Assembly: GCA_963835885.1 (NCBI GenBank)
Contig: CAWIHF010000008.1
Location: 32,072 to 96,071 of the forward strand
DNA from: Roseiarcus sp963835885
GTDB taxonomy: Bacteria > Pseudomonadota > Alphaproteobacteria > Rhizobiales > Beijerinckiaceae
Length of the DNA stretch: 64,000 nucleotides
Direction of reading: 5' to 3'
Shown here: piece after piece, positions 56,009 through 64,000 of the stretch
Layout: each line of letters starts with the position of its first letter
Position numbering within the stretch: the first letter of the stretch is position 1
Notes under the pieces: generated by a model
Told to the model about the DNA's origin: nothing
Databases searched by the model: none
What the model saw: only the letters and a program-made list of their open reading frames with translations
Made by a program: the position numbers and the translations under genes

Positions 56009-57709
56009 TCACGCCCTAGCTAGCGAGCGCAACCCTAGGTCACTGCCCTCCGAAGGCAGAGGCCACAGGTTCGAATCCTGTCGGGCGCGCCACTTCCGAA
56101 CAAAACTGGGCACTCCGGCCGGGCCGCCGCCGCTGGCGGCGACGAGCCGTTCGAGGACGCTCTTGCGGCCCCAGATGCGGATTTCATCGTCGTCGACTTC
56201 GACCTGGTCGATGACCGAACGGATGTAGGCGCGGCGGAAGGGCGTATCGCCGGTCAGGACGTTTGAGCGCATCGTCTCGACGAATTTAGCGATCTTCTCG
56301 TCGGTGATGCGGGCGCGCGGGTTGGTTTCGGCGACGGCGCGGTCATAGGCGATCTGCGCGAGGTCCCGCTCGGTTTTGACGGCAGCGACGCGGTCTTTGA
56401 GCGTCTGGTCGTTGAGGTCGGCGACACCGCTTTCGATGGCGGCGTAGAGACGGCCGAGACGGCTTTCGGCGTCGCCGATTTTGGCGCGTAGCGCCGTCAG
56501 GCGCGTGGTGTGATCCTCGTCCTTCGCCGCCTGCCGCTCCATCAGGCCGACGAGGAGATTGCCGACGCGCTCGGGCGTGAGGAGGCGGTCGGCGAGCCGT
56601 TCCGTCACCAGCCGGTCGAGCTTGTCCATCGGGATCGAGCGGCCCTTGCAGGCGCTCTTGCCCTGCCGGGCGCAGGTCGAGCAGGTGTAGTAGCGATAGC
56701 GTCCCGTCTTGCCGGTGCGCAGCGTCATGCCGCCGCCGCAGCTGGCGCAAGTGGCGATGCCCGTCAGGAGGATAGGGCCGGTGACGACGCGCGGCGGCAG
56801 GACTTTCGGGTTTCTGGATTTGAGTGCCGCCTGCACGGCGTCGAAGGTCGCGGCGTCGATGATGGGATCGACGGCGACGGGGACGTGGTCCGCTTCGGGT
56901 TTGGCCTGGCGGGTTTTCCAGACCTTGCGGTTGAAGCGGTGCTCGCCCTTGTAGGTGGAGCGCGTCAGTATCTCGTGCATCGGGCCGATGCCCCAGCGCG
57001 CGCCGACACGCGTGCGATACCCGTGCTCGTTGAGCCAGCTTGTCACGGCTTTGACGCCCATCGGGCCGGACGCGCCGTCGCCCTCGCGGAACAGCCTGAA
57101 TATCAGCCGCACGACTTCGGCCTCAACCGGATCGATGGCGAGGCGCTTCTTGGTTTTCGCGCCGCGCTGCTCCGCCGCAACGACGGCGTAGCCGTAGGGG
57201 GCCTTCGAGCCGTTCCAGAAGCCTTGCCGGGCGTTTTCCTGCATGGCGCGCAGCGTGTGCTTGGCGTTCTCTTTCGACTGGTATTCGTCGAAGAGCGCGA
57301 AGACCTGCCGCACCATCACGCTCATCGGGTCTTCGCCGAGATCCTGCGTGATGCTGACGAGGCGGACGCCCGCCTTGCGCAGGCGGCGCACATGCATCTC
57401 CAGCGCGAAATGATCCCTGGCAAACCGGCTGAAGGAATGGACGAGAACGACATCGAAAGGCGCGCCGCCCGCGGTCGCCATGTCGAGCAGCCGTTGCAGT
57501 TCGGGGCGGCGGTCGTCGGTGCCGCTCATGCCCGGCTCGACGAATTCTATGGCGACATCCCAGCCGCGCGCAGCGCAATAGGCGAGCGCCTGCCGCCGCT
57601 GATCGGGGATCGACAAGTCCGCTTCGGCCTGCCGCCCGGTCGAGACGCGGAAATACAGCGCGGCGCGCGTGGGCGCTTGGGTCTGTTCGGGGTTGAGGAG
57701 GGCAGTCAT
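56009..57709 (-). CDS. Large serine recombinase
   Basis: 566 residues. The N-terminal resolvase domain has the catalytic Ser in YFRVSTGRQAEADLSIPDQ and the family motif HSFSRFARDHF. It is followed by the recombinase domain (NEHGYRTRVGARWGIGPMHE), a zinc ribbon (CASCGGGMTLRTG and CSTCARQGKSAC) and a coiled coil. The last 30 codons run through attR and into the inserted element, so the true C-terminus before insertion was different. A stop outside the repeat, in the former tRNA context, is likely. It is probably the integrase of a second element at this locus. Confidence 0.92.
   Translation of the reverse strand: MTALLNPEQTQAPTRAALYFRVSTGRQAEADLSIPDQRRQALAYCAARGWDVAIEFVEPGMSGTDDRRPELQRLLDMATAGGAPFDVVLVHSFSRFARDHFALEMHVRRLRKAGVRLVSITQDLGEDPMSVMVRQVFALFDEYQSKENAKHTLRAMQENARQGFWNGSKAPYGYAVVAAEQRGAKTKKRLAIDPVEAEVVRLIFRLFREGDGASGPMGVKAVTSWLNEHGYRTRVGARWGIGPMHEILTRSTYKGEHRFNRKVWKTRQAKPEADHVPVAVDPIIDAATFDAVQAALKSRNPKVLPPRVVTGPILLTGIATCASCGGGMTLRTGKTGRYRYYTCSTCARQGKSACKGRSIPMDKLDRLVTERLADRLLTPERVGNLLVGLMERQAAKDEDHTTRLTALRAKIGDAESRLGRLYAAIESGVADLNDQTLKDRVAAVKTERDLAQIAYDRAVAETNPRARITDEKIAKFVETMRSNVLTGDTPFRRAYIRSVIDQVEVDDDEIRIWGRKSVLERLVAASGGGPAGVPSFVRKWRARQDSNLWPLPSEGSDLGLRSLARA
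56044..56092. repeat. attR: 49-bp copy of the tRNA-Arg 3' end
   Basis: Identical to 42393-42441. It is only the 3' part of a tRNA and not a functional gene. Its complement encodes the C-terminal residues WRARQDSNLWPLPSEG of the neighbouring recombinase frame. Confidence 0.93.
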
Positions 57710-57726
57710 GGCGGATTCTTCTGCGT

Positions 57727-57981
57727 TTAGATTTCCTCACGCAGCAGTTCATTGCGGCGCTTGTGAGTCGGCGTCGGTATCGGCGCGGTGTTGGGTGTTG
57801 TTTTCCCCGGCTGAGTGTCCGGCGCGTCGGCGAGCAGGGCGTGCATGAGCGGCATCAGGAAGGCTTCGACGGCGTCGAGTTCAGCCGGGGTAACGGGGCA
57901 GTCATGCGCGAGATCGTCGACGACGCGCCATGTATGGCCGTCGTCGCACGATGAATTTGCCGGTCTCCGCACCTTGCTCAT
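57727..57981 (-). CDS. Small hypothetical protein upstream of the serine recombinase
   Basis: 84 residues, 17 bp before the recombinase start and in the same direction. It contains TWRVVDDLAHDCPVTPAELD and a Pro/Thr-rich C-terminus. It may be a recombination directionality or accessory protein by position only. Confidence 0.5.
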   Translation of the reverse strand: MSKVRRPANSSCDDGHTWRVVDDLAHDCPVTPAELDAVEAFLMPLMHALLADAPDTQPGKTTPNTAPIPTPTHKRRNELLREEI

Positions 57982-58045
57982 GAATTCTATGTGCGGATGC
58001 GCGGCCTTAGATTCCTGGCCGCGCGCTGGTCATTGCGTTGCTGAA

Positions 58046-58390
58046 TTACCTTCGCTGCGATCCGTGCAGTTTCCGGGGCTTGCAGGTCTCGTAAGGTTGA
58101 TTTGGGTCCACCGGGCCGGCAGGGCCGTACGGTTTCTCGCCCTTTCGGCAGAAGGGGCGCGGATCGGCGGTATTAGCGAGCGGCAGGTTCGCCTCCAGGA
58201 CGAAGACCGTCCGGTTTTCGTCCGGGATCGCGCAGGCGCAAGGCGCCGATTGCGTGCATGCGCTATGTCTGATCGCCATCACGCAGCGGGCCGGTCGCGC
58301 CGCGATATTGGGCGCAGTGCCGGAGGGCCAGAACAGGCATAGCCCGTTCGCCATAAGCGCCATCGTCGCGGTGGCGATTTTCGCAGTCAC
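58046..58390 (-). CDS. Small exported Cys-containing protein
   Basis: 114 residues with a hydrophobic N-terminus (MTAKIATATMALMANGLCLF) that could be a signal peptide. A mature part with several Cys follows (CVMAIRHSACTQSAPCAC; PFCRKGEKPYG). No family recognised. Confidence 0.45.
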   Translation of the reverse strand: MTAKIATATMALMANGLCLFWPSGTAPNIAARPARCVMAIRHSACTQSAPCACAIPDENRTVFVLEANLPLANTADPRPFCRKGEKPYGPAGPVDPNQPYETCKPRKLHGSQRR

Positions 58391-58494
58391 GGATCAACTC
58401 CTCGTCAGAATTTGCGAGGAGAATGTACGGCGCGCGCCGCGCCGTTCCTGGCCGGGCTTTGGTCAGAGTGCGTCGCGCGGCGCATCCGCGGCGC

Positions 58495-60037
58495 TCAGCC
58501 CGCGAAAGTGTCGGCGTAAGCGGCCTCGATTTGCGACACTTCACTTGCCGTCAGTTCAGCGAATTCCTGTTCGCGGCTCCGTTTTGAAAGCGTGCCACTG
58601 TTCTGATGCAGGAAGCGGAACAGAAGATCGGCTGTGCGGTCCGGCATGTCGACGATACGCGCCACTTCGCGCCGGAAGGCATCGTAGGACTTAAGGAAGC
58701 GCGTTTCGGCGGGCAGATCGACATCGATCGTCCGCTCGACGCATTCGTACAGGAACTCGGCATGCGGCGTCGCATCGAAGAAGCGGTAGAAATCTCCCGT
58801 TTCGTTGAGAACCCGGACATTGCCGTCCGGTGTGGGCTCCCATTCGATCATCGGCAGCAGGCGGGCTGAATAGCTTTCAAGCGTGCGGCGATAGTCATCG
58901 ATGCGGTCGAGAATGACCGCCGAAACCGGGAACACCAGGCCCGGCGGATTGAACCCGCGTTCGGCGAGAACATGATGGATCAGGTAGCGGTGCAGGCGAC
59001 CGTTTCCGTCCGCGAACGGGTGGATGTAGACGAAGCCGAAGGCGAGCGCCGCCGCGGCCAGGACGGGATCGAGATGCGGCGCTGCTGTGCGGTCGAACGC
59101 CACCAGGCCGTCGATCAGGGATGGAAGGTCCTCGGGGCGGGCGCTGATATGATCCGGCAACGGCATGCGCGTGTCGCGGTCGTGCTGGCCGACAAAGCCG
59201 CCTTCGTCGCGCAGGCCGAGATGCACGAACCGCGCGTCGCCGATGACGATGCGCTGCAGCCGCAGCAGCTCGTCGAGATCGATCGGGCGGCGGCCGGCTT
59301 CGCCGATGGCCCGGCCCCAGCGCTGAATGCGGTCGTGAGGCGGGTGTTCGTTCTCAATCGCGAAGCTGGACTTGGAATCCTTGAGCAGAAGGAAGGCAGC
59401 CGTGCGCGCGAGCAGGTCGGCCGGCACATTGGCGACGGCTGCGCGCGCGCGCGCCTGCAGGTCGCGCGCGGTCAAGCTCCGCAGCGTGTCCGTCCATGAG
59501 ATCATGGGACAGAAGGCGGGCGTTCCCGGCAGGTTGTTTTTGACGCGATGGCGCGAGGAGGTTGTTGCCGGAGCCGGCCCATTGCTGGTCCGGGTCGACG
59601 ACGAGCGCGTAGCTTCCCTTGTCGGCATCGGGCAGATCGAGCTTTGTCCCGAGAAGCCACTCGTAAAGAAACCAGGCGCGTCTTGCGTAGCTTCCTGTAG
59701 GGGTGGCGCGGACCATCGCTTCGATGGGCGCGGGGCCGGTGGCGCGGAAGAGGGCCTTCAGGACGCCGAGATCGACGCCTTCATTCTTGAGGGCGAAGGT
59801 CAGATGGCCCTCAAGATCGGGTTTGGGGGCGTGCCGAGGCGTGTAAATGCGCCAGCCGTCCCGTTCATATTGCTTATGGTGCGGGCCTATGGCGGACAGG
59901 ATGCGGGGCACAGGGACCCGCAGGCGCAGGGCGTCGATCAGCGCGGCATAGCCCGCCGGCGTGGCCGTTTCCGGGAGCCTGCGCTCATGAAAAGCCGTTA
60001 CTGGCCCTGAAAATTCGTGCTTTTTCTCGTCGCCCAT
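58495..60037 (-). CDS. Fic-domain protein (probable AMP transferase), frameshifted
   Basis: About 513 residues. An N-terminal domain of about 160 residues (LPETATPAGYAALIDALRLR; KQYERDGWRIYTPRHAP) precedes a Fic domain with HPFADGNGRLHR (catalytic His near 339). The inhibitory motif S-x3-E-N (SFAIEN, about 224-229) lies upstream, marking a class II, self-inhibited Fic enzyme. One extra C near 59556 splits the frame; both parts overlap cleanly (SGNNLLA then HRVKNNLPG). The start at 60037 is inside the repeat cluster shared with the divergent DUF3800 gene, so autoregulation is plausible. Confidence 0.85.
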
Positions 60038-60150
60038 GAAAAAATGATACCTAGCCTGAATATTAAGTTCATATACGATTATGCCATGAAAAATCGTAAC
60101 GGTCCATGAAAATCAATAACTAATGCCATATTGCATGAAAAATCGTACCC
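60007..60150. promoter_or_regulatory. Five-copy repeat cluster between the Fic and DUF3800 genes
   Basis: Copies of TGAAAAATCGTAC with variation begin at 60007, 60037, 60087, 60107 and 60136; those at 60087 and 60136 share CATGAAAAATCGTA exactly. All point the same way. Two overlap the first Fic codons and three fill the divergent intergenic region. The stretch is much more AT-rich than its surroundings. It could be an operator array or an iteron-like site. Confidence 0.6.
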
Positions 60151-60201
60151 GGATATCCGATAGCTCAATTCCACGCGGGCAGATCGTAGACGGCCCGCCC
60201 C

Positions 60202-60952
60202 ATGGATGAAGTGCTTAAACTTCCGTCCAATTCGCTTCTCATCTTCATCGACGAGACGGGGAACGAGGATCTCAGCGACCCGAACAACCCGACCTTCGGG
60301 CGCGGCGGTTGCGGCGCGCTCTTCACCGAGTACAAGCACAGAATATCAAAGCCGTGGAGGCGCTTGAAACGGGAACGGCTGGGCGGGGCCATCAAGCCCT
60401 TTCATGCCGCGGATTTCGAGCAGACCCGGCCGACGATGCGCCAGATCACCGGCATCAACGAATTTCATGGCGCGGCCGTTCTGGCGCTTTGCAACGATGT
60501 GCGATGCGAGAACCGAGCTGCCGGCAGGGGTCGATACGCACAAGGCCATTTCCCTGGTCACGATCCAGTATTTTTCTCGGCTGGTTGCGAAGTGCGATGT
60601 CGATGTCGTGGCCCTTATTTTCGAGGGTTCTGAACGCGGCGACAGTCTTGTGCAGCGGGACTACGAATTGGCGCGCATCGATTTTCGGAACGTGTGGGGA
60701 CGCCGCGTAGAGGTGGAGGGGTGCTTTATGCCGAAAAGCTCCCTTGAGCCGGGGCTCGAAGTCGCCGACCTGATCGCTCACACCGCCGGGCGGCAGCGGC
60801 GCCATGAGATCGCGGGAAAACCGGGCCATACCAAGGACTTTCAGAAAACCTATTGGCATAGCCACATCCCCCCGGAGTTCATGGCGATCACGTCGGTCGA
60901 GATTTCCGAGGGCGTTCGGGGCGGACTAATGGTTCCTCGACGTGAAGAGTAG
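60202..60952 (+). CDS. DUF3800 domain protein, frameshifted
   Basis: About 249 residues. The N-terminus LLIFIDETGNEDLSDPNNPTFG has the conserved D-E-x-G of DUF3800, a nuclease-like (RNase H-type) fold found often in defence islands. The C-terminal acidic residues are in SLEPGLEVADLIAHTAGRQ. One extra T in the TTT near 60493 breaks the frame; corrected, it reads ALATMCDARTELPAGVDTHK. It diverges from the Fic gene across the repeat cluster. Confidence 0.75.
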
Positions 60953-60958
60953 CGTCCG

Positions 60959-61010
60959 GGCCGCACCACTTTTCCGGGTTTCAATCCCTGGCGCATTCCC
61001 GCCGCTCATT
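60959..61010. repeat. Dispersed repeat, copy 1
   Basis: Imperfect copy of 62298-62350; the last 18 bases (GCATTCCCGCCGCTCATT) are identical. Both copies sit just past the 3' end of a minus-strand gene or beside it. Confidence 0.5.
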
Positions 61011-61980
61011 CATCGGGATGGCCCGCGGCTCCGGTCGGCGGCTTGTTCGTGTGTCTGCTCTTTTCGCTGCGCCGCGCGTTCGAAGGTGCGCTGCGCAACT
61101 CCGATCTCCGCTCCCCGGCTGCGGACGTGCGCCTGCGCCAATTGCTGTCGCTCCATACGGTGCAGCTCGGCTATCGCTTTGCGTTCCTGGGCCTGGCGCA
61201 TTCTCGCCTGCTGCGCGGCGGCGAATTGCTTCTCTTTCAGCGCCTCGAGATCACGGTGCTTGACGATGCGCTCGGCTTCGCAGCGATCGACAATGGCGTC
61301 GGCCTTCCGCGCATAGTGCGCCTCGCCTTTGACGAGCGTGACGGCCCGGCCGATCAGGCTTTCACGGCGTGCACCAAGCGCTTCCAGCGCTTCTGTTCAC
61401 GCTCATTGATGCTCTGGATCTCGTGCGCGTGTCTGTCGATCGCCGCGCCCTCGTTTTCCCTGAAGCTGTGCATTTCGTCGTGGTGCAGCGTACGCATGTG
61501 ATCCGTCTGCCGACGATGTTCCTCCTGCTGTTGCGCTTTCTGACGCTGCTGGCGCTCGGCGACCGCGGCCGCGGCGCGCCGCCGGAGATCCGCGTCGAGC
61601 GCGCGTCTCTTGTCCTGCTCTGCGGCGGGATCGGCCTTGTTCCTGTCTTCCGCTTGGCGGCTGAATTGTCGTCGCGCACGCTCCTTTTCGACGGCTTCTT
61701 TCGCATTCTGTGTGCGCCGCTCGGCTTCTTTGCGGAGGGACTCCTGTCGGCGTTCCGCGCGTTTTTTTTCCTCTTGTCGACGGCCTTCGGCGATCCGCCG
61801 TTCTTCCGCCTTCGCTGACTCGGCCTTTTTCTGTGCGTCAGCCTTCATTTCTTCGATCTTGCGACGATCCTCGCGTTTTGCGCTTTCCTTTGCGCGCTCC
61901 TCTCGGATGCGTGCCTCGGACCTTCTGTTTGTGGTGTTCTCGCTATTAGCGACGTCTCGCCCCTGATCGTCATTGGCCAT
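61010..61980 (-). CDS. Long coiled-coil protein, frameshifted
   Basis: About 323 residues, nearly all charged helix (EERAKESAKREDRRKIEEMK; ARRQFSRQAEDRNKADPAAE). One extra base near 61346 splits it; the second part reads SLIGRAVTLVKGEAHYARKA, then QERKAIAELHRMERQQLAQA and ends GPSR. It resembles the C-terminal rods of relaxase-associated proteins in rhizobial plasmids, but no relaxase domain is present here. Partner unknown. Confidence 0.6.
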
Positions 61981-62433
61981 GGCGCCTTGCTCCGTCGCGC
62001 TAAGCCTGGCGACAACGAAGGGCTACAGCAAGTGCACTGGACATGTCCTGATCACTGCGTTGCGGAGCCAGATGCTCCGGCTGATTGTGAACGGGCGTGC
62101 CGGGCTTTCGCCTGCCGGGCCATATCGGCTTCGCCTCACTGGTCTTCGTCTCGGCCGTTCGGGTGACTGTCCCTCACGCGATCAGGGACGGCCTTCGGCC
62201 GCTTTTATCCCAGAAATTTTTGGGGCCTGACCCGCCATCAAGGACCGGGCGCAATCGTGAAAACCGGGAAACGGGGTACAGGCTGCCCTCCGGGCCGGCC
62301 CGCACCTCTTTCCCGTTTTTAGTCCCCGACTGCATTCCCGCCGCTCATTGCCGCTGGGGCAAGCAGCGTTCCTTTCGGCTGGCGCGGCTGCGATGCGGCC
62401 GCGCTTTTCTTTGCTTGCGCCCCAAAGCGTGCC
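61981..62433. other. Intergenic stretch with two dispersed repeats
   Basis: 453 bp. It contains repeat copies at 62095-62180 and 62298-62350 and no gene I would call. Confidence 0.5.
62095..62180. repeat. 86-bp dispersed repeat, copy 1
   Basis: Strongly similar to 63294-63380; both begin GCGTGCCGGGC and end with the same 29-base stretch (TTCGGGTGACTGTCCC, then TCACGCG). The middle has short palindromes that differ between copies in a compensating way. Confidence 0.75.
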
Positions 62434-62827
62434 CTACAGCCCCGCCCGGTGAGCGATCAGGATGATTTTTTCCCGACAAGCGCAAAATCCCGCTTCCAGG
62501 ATTGCGACGGGCAGCACCAGCACCCACGCCATGCAGGCCGCCGTTCTCGTGGCAATCCATTTCCCCACGCGGCACAGCACGAGAAGCTCGATACCGCAGG
62601 TGACCCACACGACGAGATTGACTGAGAGTCCGAACCCGACGCCGAGGCTTATCAAGCCGCGGTTGAACGCTGACGCGAGAGCCACGGCATAGTGAACATG
62701 CCGGCGAAAGCCCACATAATGGCCGTAAAGGCGTACCCAAGAACGCGCGCCAGGGAATTCTCCACAGAGGCCGAGAAGCAACGCGCCGGTTCCTTGCTGC
62801 TTCGTCCTGTTGGCTTTCGTCCGGCAC
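62434..62827 (-). CDS. Small membrane protein, frameshifted
   Basis: About 130 residues when three frames are joined: VPDESQQDEAARNRRVA from GTG 62827, then ENSLARVLGYAFTAIMWAF, then ALASAFNRGLISLGVGFGLS and a second hydrophobic stretch to ACREKIILIAHRAGL. Frame changes near 62770 and 62690. Three or four membrane helices are expected. It could belong to a conjugation or plasmid-maintenance set, but no family is recognised. Confidence 0.45.
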
Positions 62828-62875
62828 GAAGACCGTCGCGGCGCGACCAGGAACGAGAACGGGCGGTTCCGGATT

Positions 62876-63055
62876 CTATATCTTCGGGGGGGTGGTGACT
62901 CGCCTAACATATGCGGCGCGTTCGTCCCAAAGGTTTTGCTCACGCTGTCTCTGCCGGATGGTTTCAAAATCGCGCGTCCTCTGCATCTCCTTTTGCCGAC
63001 GGTCCGCAATGTATTGCTCTTCCGCCCAACGGGCCTGATTTTGATAGGCGACCAT
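62876..63055 (-). CDS. Small charged helical protein, 59 residues
   Basis: ATG 63055 to TAG 62878-62876 reads MVAYQNQARWAEEQYIADRR, continues through RTRDFETIRQRQREQ and ends TTPPKI. The frame is open further upstream (TVAEQLGLQHATEGATAHIY), so it may start earlier at a non-ATG codon or be truncated. It lies just before the small membrane protein, in the same direction. Confidence 0.45.
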   Translation of the reverse strand: MVAYQNQARWAEEQYIADRRQKEMQRTRDFETIRQRQREQNLWDERAAYVRRVTTPPKI

Positions 63056-63563
63056 GTCCTGCGCTCCACTGCGGCTGCGGCGCTGGACCCGATAGATATG
63101 AGCGGTTGCGCCTTCAGTCGCGTGCTGTAGCCCAAGCTGTTCCGCAACGGTTGGACACGGTCAGGTCATGGTGGCCTCCGCACGCCTCACGCCATAGCGT
63201 TATGTTTCGCTTATCGGTGTTGCGACGGCCTTGGTTGTTAACGCAGCGCCAAAGGGAGATTGAGACACATCCTGGATGCAAGCAATTAATTTGGCGTGCC
63301 GGGCTGCGCCCGGCGGGCCATACTCGGCTTCGCCTCGCCGAGCCTTCGCCTCGGCCCTTCGGGTGACTGTCCCTCACGCGAAACGGCGATAACGTCAGTC
63401 CTCAGGGCCGCGTAAATCGCCCGGGGCGCGGCGGCCCGGGCGTCCCTCATGGCCGGGGACGTTCCGGTTCGCCCCGAGAGGAAGAGGGCCGTTCCGGCTC
63501 CTATGACGGGTTTTAAAGATCGGGAGAGTGGCTCCCGGTCGCCCGTCATGGAGCATCTCAATC
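63056..63563. other. Divergent intergenic region upstream of the ParB-like gene
   Basis: 508 bp. It contains the upstream open extension of the small helical protein, the second copy of the 86-bp repeat (63294-63380) and the probable ParB promoter. Overlapping minus-strand frames look non-coding. Confidence 0.4.
63294..63380. repeat. 86-bp dispersed repeat, copy 2
   Basis: See 62095-62180. The copy here has the palindromes CGCCCGGCGGGC and TCGGCTTCGCCTCGCCGA in clearer form. Confidence 0.75.
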
Positions 63564-64000
63564 ATGGCTAAACCGACCAAGATCAAGACCCTCGCCGTTA
63601 CCCGCGACATCCCCTTCAACCAGCTTGTCCTGAGCCAGGCCAACGTCCGCACCGTCAAGACCGGTGTGTCGATCGAGGAGTTGTCCGAGGACATCGCCCG
63701 CCGCGGCCTGCTACAGAACCTTTTATGTTCGCCCCGTCATCGGCGCGGACGGCGCTGAAACCGGCTTCTACGAAAATTCCGGCCGGCGGTCGGCGCTATC
63801 GCGCCCTCGAACGGCTTGTGAAGGCCAAGCGCCTCGATAAGGCGGTGCCGGTTCCCTGCATCGTCCGCGATACCGGCGTCGCCGAGGAAGATTCCTCGCC
63901 GAGAACACGCAGCGCGAGGCCCTGCACCCCGTCGACCAGTTCCGCGCCTTCAGACGCTGATCGACAAGGGCCTGACCGAAGACGACATCGCGGCGCGTTT
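63564..64000 (+). CDS. ParB/RepB-like partition protein, 3' partial, frameshifted
   Basis: From ATG 63564 it reads IPFNQLVLSQANVRTVKTGV and SIEELSEDIARRGLLQNL, the ParB N-terminal domain. After corrections near 63724, 63772, 63898 and 63953 it continues YVRPVIGADGAETGFYEIPA, then GGRRYRAL (the CTP/DNA-binding GxRRxxA motif), AENTQREALHPVDQFRAF and TLIDKGLTEDDIAARF. It runs off the window at its HTH domain. It points to a plasmid or ICE backbone beyond 64000. Confidence 0.82.

Larger units (their letters stand above)
42393..56092 (+). mobile_element. 13.65-kb integrative element in tRNA-Arg(CCG)
   Basis: Flanked by 49-bp perfect direct repeats (attL/attR), with a tyrosine integrase facing inward next to attR, an excisionase-like gene, a primase-polymerase/helicase and a ParA-like ATPase. 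Codon use and base composition in 42900-45660 are visibly more AT-rich than the chromosome on either side. No capsid, terminase or conjugation genes are present. It may be a phage satellite or an integrative mobilisable island that depends on a helper. Cargo includes three exported proteins. Confidence 0.9.

Noticed and set aside
56044..56092. A second tRNA-Arg gene
   Set aside because: Only the 3' part from the anticodon stem onward is present; it is the attR copy.
60007..60150. Repeat cluster as a CRISPR array
   Set aside because: Repeat units are short and variable, spacing is irregular, and no cas genes are present.

Overview
The window is GC-rich and reads as a chromosome segment of an alphaproteobacterium, most likely Hyphomicrobiales (Beijerinckiaceae or Bradyrhizobiaceae-like). 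Pointers are the coxM-S-L-D-E gene order, the pdxJ-acpS pair behind pyrE, an OlsB-like acyltransferase and a rhizobial-type porin. No rRNA or CRISPR array is visible. Two tRNA genes are present: Thr(TGT) and Arg(CCG).

Layout. 1-13165: a molybdenum hydroxylase (xanthine dehydrogenase/CODH superfamily) cluster with its coxD and coxE maturation genes, followed by an amidohydrolase, a metallo-beta-lactamase-fold hydrolase, an SMP-30/isochorismatase fusion and an FMN reductase; together they look like an uncharacterised degradative pathway. coxE is split by two nested insertion sequences (4775-8198). 13201-31917: an arabinose-glycan locus with GH127, LacI, a sugar ABC transporter, GH2, an ArsR-type regulator, an oligopeptide/oligosaccharide ABC transporter and a GH51 arabinofuranosidase. 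It holds two recombination scars, a decapitated MalK-type ATPase and a truncated binding protein. 31918-42441: ordinary chromosome (NusG paralogue, tRNA-Thr, cupin, pyrE, pdxJ, acpS, porin, hybrid histidine kinase, acyltransferase, tRNA-Arg).

42393-56092: a 13.65-kb integrative element in tRNA-Arg(CCG), bounded by 49-bp perfect direct repeats, with a tyrosine integrase, excisionase-like protein, primase/helicase, a ParA-like ATPase with a small ribbon-helix-helix protein, and exported cargo (ClpP-like protease, Asp-box propeller, GHL15-like hydrolase). 56009-64000: a second mobile or plasmid-like region with a large serine recombinase whose last codons are antisense to the tRNA 3' end, a Fic protein divergent from a DUF3800 protein across a cluster of repeats, coiled-coil and membrane proteins, and a ParB-like protein running off the window.

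About twenty otherwise well-conserved genes contain single-base frameshifts, mostly one extra base in or next to a short homopolymer. I treat these as probable assembly or sequencing errors and annotate across them, noting each. The transposon insertion in coxE, the two truncated ABC genes and the two stop codons in the second transposase are different in kind and look real.
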